64,000 bases of DNA from Flavobacterium paronense (GTDB lineage Bacteria; Bacteroidota; Bacteroidia; Flavobacteriales; Flavobacteriaceae). The position numbers were made by a program, and so were the translations under genes. Below the pieces are notes generated by a model, which did not search any database, was not told the origin of the DNA, and saw nothing but the letters and a program-made list of their open reading frames with translations. Shown here piece after piece: positions 1 to 9,370 of this stretch. Within the stretch, counting starts at the first letter, position 1. Each line of letters starts with the position of its first letter. The stretch lies in assembly GCF_030409795.1 (NCBI RefSeq), contig NZ_JAUFQN010000019.1:1054001-1118000 (forward strand). Reading direction: 5' to 3'.

Positions 1-255
1 GCTCAAGTCCAAGGTAAATTTACCATTGCCTTTCACAGATGAAATTCTTTTGTCATTTACAAAGTAGGCAACACTATCAATGGTTTTGTTTTTGGTATTC
101 AATAAGGTTAAATCAACTTTATCGGTTGCTTGATACATTGGTTTTAAGGCAGTATCATCAAAGCTAAAATAGTTTTCTTTATCGTGTTGACTATCGCCGC
201 AACTAGCAATGTTTATAGCTAATAAAATGGTAATTAATGGATTATAAAGTTTCAT
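1..255 (-). CDS. N-terminal part of a lipoprotein, probably glutaminyl-peptide cyclotransferase (runs off the left edge)
   Basis: This frame is open from an ATG at 255 down to base 1 and encodes the first 85 residues. The start is a short hydrophobic signal followed by a lipobox-like INIASCGDS, so the product is probably an outer-envelope lipoprotein. The stretch after it (FSFDDTALKPMYQATDKVDL, then LLNTKNKTIDSVAYFVNDKR) resembles, from memory, the N-terminal extension of flavobacterial glutaminyl-peptide cyclotransferases, which form N-terminal pyroglutamate. The catalytic beta-propeller would lie outside the window, so the assignment is family recall only. The gene is divergent from the SRP RNA and the dipeptide epimerase, which would fit peptide turnover. 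Confidence 0.55.
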   Translation of the reverse strand, partial: MKLYNPLITILLAINIASCGDSQHDKENYFSFDDTALKPMYQATDKVDLTLLNTKNKTIDSVAYFVNDKRISSVKGNGKFTLDLS

Positions 256-307
256 TTTGTATTATTAATTTTTCACTCACAAATATATTTATATTGCTCT
301 TAAATTC

Positions 308-337
308 TTGCAAAAAAATAAAAAGATTGTATATTTG
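308..337 (+). promoter_or_regulatory. Bacteroidota sigma-A promoter of the SRP RNA gene
   Basis: A TTG at 308-310, a 19-bp spacer and a perfect TAnnTTTG element (TATATTTG, 330-337) form the canonical Bacteroidota housekeeping promoter. The predicted start, a few bases after 337, falls at the first base of the SRP RNA fold near 342. Confidence 0.8.
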
Positions 338-341
338 CAAC

Positions 342-434
342 GGCAAGTCCTACACGACCAGCTCCTGCAAAATCCTCCAGGATGGGAACATAGCAAAGGT
401 ATGTGGTTGAGCGGTGCGATGTAGGTCGCTTGCC
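342..434 (+). ncRNA. ffs: Small bacterial signal recognition particle RNA (4.5S-type)
   Basis: The segment folds into one long hairpin. GGCAAG (342-347) pairs with CTTGCC (429-434), and CCTACA (349-354) pairs with TGTAGG (420-425). The apical part has the SRP domain IV pattern: CAGG, two bases, a GGAA-type tetraloop in GGGAAC, two bases, then AGCA (378-395). This aligns position for position with the universal Ffh-binding loop. The gene has its own promoter ending at 337 and a terminator at 452. The RNA binds Ffh for co-translational targeting of membrane and secreted proteins. An open frame starting at 403 runs through the 3' half of this RNA and is not the true start of the next gene. Confidence 0.88.
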
Positions 435-451
435 ATTTTTTTCAAAAATGT

Positions 452-476
452 ATCCCGAAAGTTATCGGGATTTTTT
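452..476 (+). terminator. Rho-independent terminator of the SRP RNA
   Basis: ATCCCGA (452-458) pairs with TCGGGAT (465-471) and is followed by a T run. It lies 17 bases after the SRP RNA and just before the dipeptide epimerase start codon. Confidence 0.8.
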
Positions 477-489
477 ATTTTTACATCAT

Positions 490-1488
490 ATGGTTTTATC
501 ATGGCAAATAGTACGATTTCAACTCAAGGAAACCTTTGCCATTGCCTATGGAAAGTACACACACAGAGAAGCTTTAATCGTATCACTTGGAAAAGCTGGA
601 AGTAAAGGTTATGGCGAATGCACTTCCATCGATTATTATCATATTAGTCTTGCGGATTTCGAAGTTATTTTATCCAAAATTAAATCTCAAGTTGAAAGCC
701 AACACATATTTCATCCAGCCGATTTTTATGCTTTCCTTTTACAATTAAATCTACCAAGCTTTCTCCGATCTGCTTTAGATTGCGCTTATTGGGATTTGTT
801 TGGAAAACTCGAAAAGAAAAGCTTTGTAGAGTTAAACAGTTTAAATTGTGAAAACCTTCCGGATTCTTCGATTACTATAAGTATTGATACCGTAGAAAAT
901 CAAATCAAAAAAATAACGCAATCAACTTGGTCAACATTCAAAGTGAAATGCAATCATTTTAATGAAAAAGATATTAACAAATTAGTGCAATTAGATAAAA
1001 GTATTGCTCTTGATTCAAACGGAAGTTTTACAAAGGAAAATTGTCATTGGTTAGAAAATTACGAAGCCGTTTCAAAGTTTACTTATTTAGAACAACCAAT
1101 GAAACCGGATTCAGAGAATTATAACGTTTTGCACATCAATAAATTTGCTAATTGGATGGCTGATGAAGATTGTCAGGATAGTTCAGTTTTAAAAGATTTA
1201 CAACAACATTATAGAAGTGTCAATATCAAATTGGTAAAATGTGGTGGATTAACGCCAGCTCTTGAAATGATAGCTGTTGCCAAAGAATTAAATTACAAAA
1301 TCATGATTGGCTGCATGACCGAATCAACCATCGGAATTTCCGCAGGAGCAGTTTTAGCTCCGTTTTGTAATTATGCCGATTTAGATGGTGCGAATTTAAT
1401 TGCCAATGATATCGCTAATGGTAGTGAAATTATAAATGGTAAAATTCATTTAAGCCAAAATCATGGTTTGGGAATCAAATTAATCTAG
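490..1488 (+). CDS. Dipeptide epimerase (enolase superfamily, L-Ala-D/L-Glu epimerase type)
   Basis: This is an enolase-superfamily enzyme that probably epimerises L-Ala-D/L-Glu-type dipeptides during murein peptide recycling. From a start at 490 (MVLSWQ) it has 332 residues. Visible catalytic features: a KxK pair in FKVKC near residues 151-153, metal ligands D175 (ALDSNG), E201 (YLEQP) and the acidic ADED near 225, the second catalytic lysine in NIKLVKCGG near 247, and a CMTES motif near 276-279. The open frame extends upstream to 403, but that part is SRP RNA and its terminator, so 490 is the realistic start. Substrate preference cannot be read from the sequence. Confidence 0.85.
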   Translation: MVLSWQIVRFQLKETFAIAYGKYTHREALIVSLGKAGSKGYGECTSIDYYHISLADFEVILSKIKSQVESQHIFHPADFYAFLLQLNLPSFLRSALDCAYWDLFGKLEKKSFVELNSLNCENLPDSSITISIDTVENQIKKITQSTWSTFKVKCNHFNEKDINKLVQLDKSIALDSNGSFTKENCHWLENYEAVSKFTYLEQPMKPDSENYNVLHINKFANWMADEDCQDSSVLKDLQQHYRSVNIKLVKCGGLTPALEMIAVAKELNYKIMIGCMTESTIGISAGAVLAPFCNYADLDGANLIANDIANGSEIINGKIHLSQNHGLGIKLI

Positions 1489-1561
1489 AAGAATTGGTTT
1501 AGTTTTTTACCTTTATAGAAAGTATAAAATTTAATATCTAATATTTGAAATCTAATATTAA

Positions 1562-2365
1562 ATGAGCAAAGTAGTATTAATAACAGGCGGTTCCTCAGGA
1601 ATTGGAAAAGCCATTGGCGAGTTTTTATTTCACAAAGGTTTTACTGTTTACGGCACCAGTCGCAATCCGGAGAAGATTGTTAATTCTGTGTTTCCTTTGA
1701 TTACTTTAGATGTTCGAAGCGTAGAAAGTATTCAACAAGCGGTTGCCAAAATAATTTCACTTTCCGGAAGAATTGATGTGGTTATCAATAACGCCGGAGT
1801 TGGAATTACCGGACCAATAGAAGAAACGCCAACCAATGAAATGCGGAATAATTTTGAAACCAATTTCTTTGGTCCAATTGAAGTTATTAAAGCGGTTTTA
1901 CCACAAATGCGTGAACAAAATTTGGGTTTAATTATCAATATTACTTCTATTGCTGGTTATATGGGTTTACCGTATCGGGGCATTTATTCGGCTTCAAAAG
2001 GAGCACTCGAATTGGTTTCGGAAGCGATAAGCATTGAAGTAAAACCTTTCGGGATAAACATTGTCAACATCGCTCCAGGAGAATTTGCTACCGATATTGC
2101 TTCTCATCGTTATCACGCACCAATCATTGAAGGTTCGGTTTATAAAACGCCTTATGAAAATACTCTTGGGATGATGAATTCACACATGCATAGCGGCGAA
2201 GATCCGAATGATTTTGCTAAAGAAGTGTATTACATCATTGAAGATAAAAACCCAAAGTTGCATTATAAAATTGGTGCCTTTATGCAAAAGTTCTCTATCG
2301 TTTTAAAGCGGATTTTACCCGACAGAATCTATGAAAGTATGTTGATGAATCATTATAAATTGTAA
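1562..2365 (+). CDS. SDR-family NAD(P)-dependent oxidoreductase
   Basis: A classical short-chain dehydrogenase of 267 residues. The N-terminus has the cofactor motif TGGSSGIG (residues 8-15), the NNAGVG motif lies near 76, and the catalytic Ser-Tyr-Lys set is carried by NITSIAG and YSASKGA. The C-terminal part resembles the 17-beta-hydroxysteroid-dehydrogenase-like subgroup, but the substrate is unknown. It follows the epimerase on the same strand after 73 bases; an AT-rich gap with TACCTTTA near 1517 could hold a weak promoter. Its stop codon overlaps the promoter of the next gene. Confidence 0.88.
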   Translation: MSKVVLITGGSSGIGKAIGEFLFHKGFTVYGTSRNPEKIVNSVFPLITLDVRSVESIQQAVAKIISLSGRIDVVINNAGVGITGPIEETPTNEMRNNFETNFFGPIEVIKAVLPQMREQNLGLIINITSIAGYMGLPYRGIYSASKGALELVSEAISIEVKPFGINIVNIAPGEFATDIASHRYHAPIIEGSVYKTPYENTLGMMNSHMHSGEDPNDFAKEVYYIIEDKNPKLHYKIGAFMQKFSIVLKRILPDRIYESMLMNHYKL

Positions 2366-2370
2366 CTTTG
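2342..2370 (+). promoter_or_regulatory. Promoter of the transaldolase-family gene, overlapping the SDR stop codon
   Basis: A TTG at 2342-2344, an 18-bp spacer and TAACTTTG (2363-2370) match the Bacteroidota consensus. The TAA stop of the upstream gene supplies the first bases of the -7 element. The leader to the ATG at 2412 would be about 35 bases. Confidence 0.65.
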
Positions 2371-2411
2371 CTCATTAAATTTTTGAAACACAACAATTAT
2401 ACATACAAACT

Positions 2412-3068
2412 ATGAAATTTTTTATTGACACAGCCAATTTAAAAGACATCAGAGAAGCACAAGCACTTGGCGTTCTTGATGGCGTTACAACCAATCCTTC
2501 GTTGATGGCAAAAGAAGGTATCACAGGAAAAAACAACATCCTAAAACACTACGTTGACATTTGCAATATTGTGGATGGCGATGTAAGTGCTGAAGTTAAT
2601 GCAGTTGACTATGAAGGAATGATTAAAGAAGGTGAAGAGTTGGCTGATTTACATGAACAAATTGTGGTTAAATTACCAATGACTAAGGAAGGCGTGAAAG
2701 CTTGTAAATATTTCTCAGACAAAGGAATCAAAACCAATGTTACATTAGTTTTCTCGGCAGGTCAGGCATTATTGGCTGCTAAAGCAGGAGCAACCTACGT
2801 ATCTCCGTTCTTAGGAAGACTTGATGATTGTTCTACTGATGGTTTGGCTTTGATACAGGAAATCAGAGATATCTATGACAACTACGCTTTTGAAACTCAA
2901 ATTTTGGCAGCTTCTATTCGTCACACGATGCACGTTGTAAACTGTGCCAAAATTGGTGCTGATGTTATGACCGGACCATTATCATCTATTCTGGGCTTAT
3001 TAAAACATCCTTTGACAGATATTGGTTTAGCACAGTTCTTAGCAGATTATGCTAAAGGAAATCAATAG
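2412..3068 (+). CDS. fsa: Fructose-6-phosphate aldolase / small transaldolase (MipB/TalC family)
   Basis: A 218-residue single-domain class I aldolase. It opens with the family start [13 protein letters not shown], followed by [14 protein letters not shown]. The Schiff-base lysine is in IVVKLPMT near residue 85, and the phosphate-binding loop is represented by [11 protein letters not shown]. It carries out dihydroxyacetone transfer or cleavage of fructose 6-phosphate, or acts as a transaldolase in the non-oxidative pentose phosphate pathway; sequence alone does not separate these. The length is normal for the family. It has its own promoter and a strong terminator. Confidence 0.88.
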   Translation: MKFFIDTANLKDIREAQALGVLDGVTTNPSLMAKEGITGKNNILKHYVDICNIVDGDVSAEVNAVDYEGMIKEGEELADLHEQIVVKLPMTKEGVKACKYFSDKGIKTNVTLVFSAGQALLAAKAGATYVSPFLGRLDDCSTDGLALIQEIRDIYDNYAFETQILAASIRHTMHVVNCAKIGADVMTGPLSSILGLLKHPLTDIGLAQFLADYAKGNQ

Positions 3069-3087
3069 TAAAGCATTTCTAAAATAA

Positions 3088-3117
3088 AAAAGGTTCCGAA
3101 AAAATCGGAACCTTTTA
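3088..3117. terminator. Bidirectional terminator between convergent genes
   Basis: AAAAGGTTCCGA (3088-3099) pairs with TCGGAACCTTTT (3105-3116), with A and T runs on both sides. It serves the aldolase gene on + and can serve the lipoprotein gene on -. It is followed by short reiterated AATCTAAT/AATCTAAC units up to 3158. Confidence 0.85.
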
Positions 3118-3154
3118 TATTTCTAACAATCTAATAATCTAATAATCTAACAAT

Positions 3155-4564
3155 CTATTTCAAGTTCTCCTCAAACTGCGAATCAAATATATTAGCAAAG
3201 GCATTTTTGATTAATCCCTTGTTGTCAAGAATTATGGTGCGGTGTATTTTGTTGATGGCCCATTTGTTTTTTATTGTTTCAAAATCGGAGCAATGCAATT
3301 CTGTAACACCTTTGAATTTATATTTATCTAAAGTTTTTTTCCAATCTTCTTCGCTGTCATTAATATTTACTGCCACAAAATTATATTGCGGAAATTTAGA
3401 TTTAAGCGCAATTACTTTTAAATGAACAGCTTCTAAATGCGACTTGGCTTTTTCTGTCCAAAAGAAAAATACGGTATTTGGTTTAGTCAAATTTGCTAAG
3501 GAAACGCTATATCCATTAGTATCTATTAGCGGAACTTCAGGTAAAGTACTACCAACTTTAAGCATCTGAATAGCGTTGCAAAGCGTTGTTATTTCATTTT
3601 TTTTACTCTTGTCGGTAGAAAACTTTTTATACGTATTCAAAAACGTATTGTTATTAGTCATGTTCTGATCTTCGAGTAGATAAGTAAAAGCAATATTGTT
3701 TAGAATGTTATCTTTTACCATTTTATTTTTAATCAAAGTATCAGCGATGGTCATTTTATTAATATTGGTTTTTAACGCCAAATCCTTTTCGCTAAAGTGG
3801 TTGTGGTAATTTATGGTGCCCATATTATTCAACATATGGGATAAATACATTACATAAGGAGCATAATTTGAAAGCGCCACATTATTGAAATCGATAGTCT
3901 TTCTGTAATCATAATAATTTGCCGGCAGTTTTTCAATCAGATCTTCACCAGTTCTTATTTTATGAACCAAAGGATATAATTCCTTTTTAGAATAATAATC
4001 AAAATCCAATGAAGCTTTGGCAAAAAGATCAAAGTCATCACTCCATTTAATCTCTGCTTTTTTGGTCGTATAAAAGAGGGTTTCTTTTGCAAATGTAGCA
4101 TCAATTTGTTTAGAGAAATCTTCAAAACTGTCATCAAAATACTCAAACATTTTGGACTTGTCTTTTTCGTTTTTCAAAAATAGTTCCATTAGGAAATTAT
4201 TTTTCTCTTCGCCACGTCCACAAAAAACAATTGATTCGTCAAAGTCTTTCGAATTCACACGAACCATGATGCTATCATTCTTATCAAAATAAACATATTG
4301 ATATTCGGGTTCGTGTTTAAAAGTATAAAGTCCGGGAGCTAATGAGTCGAATTGTGTAAAAAAGCGATTATTTTCATCAAGTTTCAAAGTGTCAATGACT
4401 TCATTGTCTTTGCAGAAAAGCACATAAGGATTATTTGGATTCACCACTTCGCCACCAAAATAAGCTACGTATTCACACCCTTTAAACTCGCTTTTACACG
4501 AACTCATTAGAGTAATTAAAGGGAATAGGAAACTTAAAATTTTTATGTGACTAAACTTGTGCAT
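3155..4564 (-). CDS. TlpA-like lipoprotein with a thioredoxin-fold domain lacking CxxC
   Basis: A 469-residue exported lipoprotein. The signal is followed by LMSSC with the lipidated Cys at residue 23. The first part (FGGEVVNPNNPYVLF, then TLKLDENNRF) looks like the DUF4369-type beta domain that precedes thioredoxin modules in Bacteroidota. The last 130 residues have the TlpA/AhpC thioredoxin layout (GSTLPEVPLIDTNGY, then NTVFFFWTEKAKSH). The active-site position reads WTEKAK, so both redox cysteines are missing. Thiol-disulfide exchange is therefore unlikely; a binding or structural role is inferred. It has no clear operon partner. Confidence 0.78.
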   Translation of the reverse strand: MHKFSHIKILSFLFPLITLMSSCKSEFKGCEYVAYFGGEVVNPNNPYVLFCKDNEVIDTLKLDENNRFFTQFDSLAPGLYTFKHEPEYQYVYFDKNDSIMVRVNSKDFDESIVFCGRGEEKNNFLMELFLKNEKDKSKMFEYFDDSFEDFSKQIDATFAKETLFYTTKKAEIKWSDDFDLFAKASLDFDYYSKKELYPLVHKIRTGEDLIEKLPANYYDYRKTIDFNNVALSNYAPYVMYLSHMLNNMGTINYHNHFSEKDLALKTNINKMTIADTLIKNKMVKDNILNNIAFTYLLEDQNMTNNNTFLNTYKKFSTDKSKKNEITTLCNAIQMLKVGSTLPEVPLIDTNGYSVSLANLTKPNTVFFFWTEKAKSHLEAVHLKVIALKSKFPQYNFVAVNINDSEEDWKKTLDKYKFKGVTELHCSDFETIKNKWAINKIHRTIILDNKGLIKNAFANIFDSQFEENLK

Positions 4565-4671
4565 TCATTTGAGACTAGTAAACAAAAATATTTCTATATA
4601 ATGGATTAAACTGTTAATCATTAGTTAAATAAAGTAATGCAAAAAAGGGAACCCGATGCACTGAACACTGA

Positions 4672-6333
<1,662 letters not shown>

Positions 6334-6335
6334 TA

Positions 6336-6368
6336 AAAAACTCCCAAGTGAAAACTTGGGAGTTTTTT
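6336..6368. terminator. Bidirectional terminator between ABC-F and serine hydrolase genes
   Basis: AAAAACTCCCAAGT pairs with ACTTGGGAGTTTTT around a short loop, with A and T tracts on both flanks. The two genes converge on it. Confidence 0.88.
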
Positions 6369-6381
6369 TATTCAATTGCAT

Positions 6382-7572
6382 TTATTTTTTGTAATCATAC
6401 GGATAATACGTTTGCCATTTCCATGGTGTAAAAGTATCGGCAATAAGCGTTGCTAATAATTCTTTAAAAATCTTTTCACCATTAGCACTGTTGGTCATTA
6501 TGATTATCGAAATGCCTTTGTCAATAAAGTTGATGTTGTAATTGCGCCAGGCATCATCATGTCCTTCTTTAAAGACGGCTCTACCATATTTGCATTTTAA
6601 ATAACCCCAACCCAAACCGTACGATAAATGAATATTTTCGTTTTCATTTGTGGTTTCTAGTGTTAAAGGCGGAAACTGGTATTTGGAATGGATTTCAATT
6701 TGTGGTGACCACATTTCTTTATACAATTCTTTGCTCAATCCTTTTTGCTCCATTACATAGGAAATGAACTTACTATAATCGGTAATTGTGGTCATTAAGG
6801 ATGCCGGTGCAACGGGAACGGTTCTTTTTTTTCTTGGGTTTAGTTCATCATTTTCTAAATGTCCGATAGCAAAATTAGCATCAAAGCTTGACTGCCAAAT
6901 ATAACTGGAGCGATTCATGCCTATAGGTTTAAATACTCTTTCGACAGCTAATTCTTCAATAGTCTTACCTGTAATTTCCTCTATTGTTAATTGTAATAGT
7001 TTCATTCCCTCACCAGAGTAAGCATATCTTTCACCTGGATTAAAATACATTTTCATAGTCCCGGTAGTATCTATCACGCCGGTTGTTGGGTGAAACCATC
7101 TCACATTCGGGAGTCCGGTAGTATGGCTTAAACACATACGTGCTGTTATCTTTTTCCATCTTTCTTCAGTAGCTAAATCTTTGAAATAATCATAATTGCG
7201 AATAGGTTTAGACAAATACTCAGACAGAGGCTTATCTAACTCAATAACTTTTTCTTCTACTAATTTTAATGTTAAAAAGGCAAAAACAGCTTTGCTAAAT
7301 GAAGCACCATAAATTACAGTTTCGGTATCTAAATATTCTTTTTGTGGTTTGTTTTTAAAGCCATACGCTCTGGTATAAATGGGTTTGTTGTTATTCAGTA
7401 TAGACAAACACAATCCTTGAACATTAGCAGTATCCATGAGTCGTTTAACAGTTTTGTCAATTTCGATGATACTCATTTTACTACCATCGAGTTTTGTTAT
7501 TTGTTGGCTTTGCCCCAATAAAGTATTCATCGAAAGCAGTAAGCCAAAAAGTAATGTTCGTAATGATTTCAT
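6382..7572 (-). CDS. Exported serine hydrolase (beta-lactamase class C / penicillin-binding family)
   Basis: A 396-residue protein with an N-terminal signal peptide (hydrophobic residues 4-20, likely cleavage near LLGQS). The SxxK nucleophile motif is SFSK at residues 91-94 and the YxN-equivalent is YSG at 185-187. The family covers beta-lactamases, esterases and D-aminopeptidases, and the sequence does not say which. A periplasmic location is inferred. It lies 11 bases downstream of the HTH/DUF4870 gene on the same strand, so the two are probably co-transcribed and subject to that regulator. Confidence 0.85.
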   Translation of the reverse strand: MKSLRTLLFGLLLSMNTLLGQSQQITKLDGSKMSIIEIDKTVKRLMDTANVQGLCLSILNNNKPIYTRAYGFKNKPQKEYLDTETVIYGASFSKAVFAFLTLKLVEEKVIELDKPLSEYLSKPIRNYDYFKDLATEERWKKITARMCLSHTTGLPNVRWFHPTTGVIDTTGTMKMYFNPGERYAYSGEGMKLLQLTIEEITGKTIEELAVERVFKPIGMNRSSYIWQSSFDANFAIGHLENDELNPRKKRTVPVAPASLMTTITDYSKFISYVMEQKGLSKELYKEMWSPQIEIHSKYQFPPLTLETTNENENIHLSYGLGWGYLKCKYGRAVFKEGHDDAWRNYNINFIDKGISIIIMTNSANGEKIFKELLATLIADTFTPWKWQTYYPYDYKK

Positions 7573-7583
7573 GATACTCGTTT

Positions 7584-8150
7584 TTAGATTATTTTCAGCG
7601 AAAGCGGATAAAAGGATTGCTTTCCTTTCATCACATTAATTCCAGATACTATTGGGCAAAAGAGCAAGCTTATGAAAACTATTATTGGAACTATGAAAAT
7701 GACAAAAGCCATAGATTCGATAGTGAAAAATACAATTAGGATAACAAATAGATAGAGCAACCAACTCAACTGGAAATTTAAAATGGATTTGAGGTGTACA
7801 TTCCATGCCGTGTTTTTATCTTTTTTATAAAAAGACACTACACAGGGAACAATTATATTTCCGAGAGGCAAAATGCAACCTGCTACAGCTGAAAAATGTA
7901 AAAAACTCAATTGCTTGTTTACTTCTTCTACATTCTCTGTTTTGACATCTAAAACACAAAGTTCTTCAATAGTGATTTGTAAAGCATTGGCCAGACAACT
8001 CATGGTGTGAGGTTGTGGAGAAACTTCATTTTTTTCTAACCTTTGAATGGTACGAATAGTTAATCCCGCTTCTTCAGCTAGCTTTTCTTGGCTATATCCT
8101 TTAAGCTTCCGTAAGGCAATTAGTTTTTCGGCTGAGAAGTTATGTTCCAT
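7584..8150 (-). CDS. XRE-type HTH regulator fused to a DUF4870-like membrane domain
   Basis: The 188-residue protein has an N-terminal HTH (residues 6-62: LRKLKGYSQEKLAEEAGLT, then IRTIQRLEKNEVSP) and a C-terminal part with about three hydrophobic segments of DUF4870 type. It is therefore a membrane-tethered DNA-binding protein. It precedes the serine hydrolase gene by 11 bases. Three TACGACAT repeats surround its own promoter at 8164-8222, so autoregulation is likely. A sensor role for the membrane part is inference. A stand-alone DUF4870 protein is encoded at 30186-30641. Confidence 0.85.
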   Translation of the reverse strand: MEHNFSAEKLIALRKLKGYSQEKLAEEAGLTIRTIQRLEKNEVSPQPHTMSCLANALQITIEELCVLDVKTENVEEVNKQLSFLHFSAVAGCILPLGNIIVPCVVSFYKKDKNTAWNVHLKSILNFQLSWLLYLFVILIVFFTIESMAFVIFIVPIIVFISLLFCPIVSGINVMKGKQSFYPLSLKII

Positions 8151-8163
8151 CGTTTTTTTTTTA

Positions 8164-8222
8164 CAAATCTACTACGACATTTGATTTCTTGGTCAGATTT
8201 TTTTACGACATATTTACGACAT
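8164..8222 (-). promoter_or_regulatory. Promoter and phased direct-repeat operator of the HTH/DUF4870 gene
   Basis: On the minus strand a -7 element TAGATTTG occupies 8171-8164, 14 bases before the start codon. The octamer TACGACAT (plus-strand reading) occurs at 8173-8180, 8204-8211 and 8215-8222. The spacings are 31 and 11 bp, close to three turns and one turn of the helix. The copies abut or sit upstream of the -7 element, as expected for a self-repressing HTH protein. No TTG was found at the -33 position. Confidence 0.6.
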
Positions 8223-8324
8223 TGCAGGAATATCGGTTACTATAAGGGTATAATTAATTAAAAATTGTCCAAGTGAACCCATGGGAGTTTTCTTCTTTCA
8301 TATCAACCCACAACCCAACAACTC

Positions 8325-8372
8325 ATAACTGATAACTGATAACTGATAACTGATAACTGATAACTGATAACT
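8325..8372. repeat. 7-bp tandem repeat, (ATAACTG)6 plus a partial copy
   Basis: Six perfect ATAACTG units occupy 8325-8366, followed by a six-base partial unit. It lies in the 271-bp gap between divergent genes, about 50 bp before the dioxygenase start, and could vary in copy number by slippage. Confidence 0.9.
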
Positions 8373-8421
8373 CCTTTAATTCCCCTACCTTGCCACAACT
8401 TGTCAATTCAGGTGTGGAAGT

Positions 8422-9015
8422 ATGGAAGCAGATTTTGAAGACTTGATTGCAGGATTTTTGGCTAATGCCATTGGCATCTCTGAACACTTTTTAAGTGATG
8501 GTTTGTGTGAACACCTAGCGTCTAATTTATTGTTGCTGCATGAGGATGATGAACTTAAGCCAGCAGGTATTGGCAACGACAGTTTATTGCAGCATAGTCA
8601 GTTGATACGCAAAGACAAAATCTACTGGCTCGACAAAGACCACAACGACCCTTATGAAAACCAGTTCTTCGAAAAGATGGATGCTTTTGTGGCCTACTTA
8701 AATGCCACTTGCTACGCCAACATACAGAGTTATGAATTCCATTATTCGCTTTATGAGGCGGGCGACTTTTATGTAAAGCACCTCGACCAGTTTAAAGACA
8801 ACGCCAGCCGTCAATACTCGATGATTAGTTATTTAAACCCCGATTGGGTTATAAAGGATGGGGGAGAACTACTGGTTTATCAAACCGATGCCAACCAAAT
8901 GATAACACCAACCCAAGGCAAAACCGTTTTCTTTAAAAGCAGTGCGCTAGAGCATGAGGTTTTGGTCACGCAGGGGCGGCGAATGAGTATAGCGGGGTGG
9001 CTTAAGAAAGGATAA
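8422..9015 (+). CDS. 2-oxoglutarate/Fe(II)-dependent dioxygenase (prolyl 4-hydroxylase type)
   Basis: A 197-residue double-stranded beta-helix oxygenase. The iron triad is H120 and D122 (VKHLDQF) and H178 (LEHEV); the 2-oxoglutarate-binding Arg is R187 in GRRMSIAGW. The layout matches the P4H-like proteins that hydroxylate protein side chains; the target is unknown. A TACCTTGC element near 8386 could be a diverged -7 box. The gene is followed by a palindromic repeat and a minisatellite. Confidence 0.85.
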   Translation: MEADFEDLIAGFLANAIGISEHFLSDGLCEHLASNLLLLHEDDELKPAGIGNDSLLQHSQLIRKDKIYWLDKDHNDPYENQFFEKMDAFVAYLNATCYANIQSYEFHYSLYEAGDFYVKHLDQFKDNASRQYSMISYLNPDWVIKDGGELLVYQTDANQMITPTQGKTVFFKSSALEHEVLVTQGRRMSIAGWLKKG

Positions 9016-9016
9016 A

Positions 9017-9055
9017 ATTCCCCTCCTTCGGAGGGGTGCCCGTAAGGCGGGGTGG
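9017..9055. repeat. GC-rich palindromic intergenic element
   Basis: CCCCTCC-TTC-GGAGGGG (centred near 9029) is followed by GCCCGTAAGGCGGGG. Two adjacent GC-rich hairpins in AT-rich DNA directly after the dioxygenase stop are typical of a REP-like element; they may also slow transcription. Confidence 0.55.
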
Positions 9056-9070
9056 TCTTTGAATTTATCT

Positions 9071-9277
9071 ACTTGCCTTGTAGTTAACCCTTGTGCAATT
9101 GTAGTTAAGCCTTATGTTCTTGTAGTTAAGCCTCATGTACTTGTAGTTAAGTCTTGTGTATTTGTTGTTAAGCTTTCTGTACTTGTAGTTAGGCCTTGTG
9201 CACTTGTAGTTAAGCGTCATGTAGTTGTAGTTAAACCTTGCGTACTTGTAGTTAAGCCTGATGTATTTGTAGTTAAA
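9071..9277. repeat. 21-bp minisatellite, nine full units plus a degenerate first unit
   Basis: Units of the type CCTTGTGTACTTGTAGTTAA with a final G repeat in exact 21-bp register from 9089 to 9277; a shorter diverged unit precedes them from 9071. Because 21 is a multiple of three, the array is open in a frame on each strand: on + it reads as VLVVKPC-like heptads and on - as LNYKYTR-like heptads. Neither frame has a recognisable start context or domain, so I treat it as non-coding. It fills the gap between a plus-strand gene and the terminator of the minus-strand gene to its right. Confidence 0.9.
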
Positions 9278-9306
9278 TAAAGAGTTATTATATTTCGACA
9301 AATAAA

Positions 9307-9337
9307 AAACCTGATAGTGATGGGCTATCAGGTTTTT
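9307..9337 (-). terminator. Terminator of the orphan gene at 9371-10078
   Basis: AACCTGATAG and CTATCAGGTT form the stem; on the minus strand it is followed by a T run. It is 34 bases past the stop codon. Confidence 0.8.
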
Positions 9338-9370
9338 ATCGCAAAATTTTAAATATTTTTTTAAACTTCA

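Noticed and set aside
403..489. Extended N-terminus of the dipeptide epimerase from 403
   Set aside because: This stretch is the 3' half of the SRP RNA plus its terminator. The family sequence begins at 490.
9059..9301. ORFs of 73 and 78 residues on opposite strands in the minisatellite
   Set aside because: Both are by-products of a 21-bp repeat unit, with no domain or start context. The minus one begins inside the AT-rich stretch next to a terminator.
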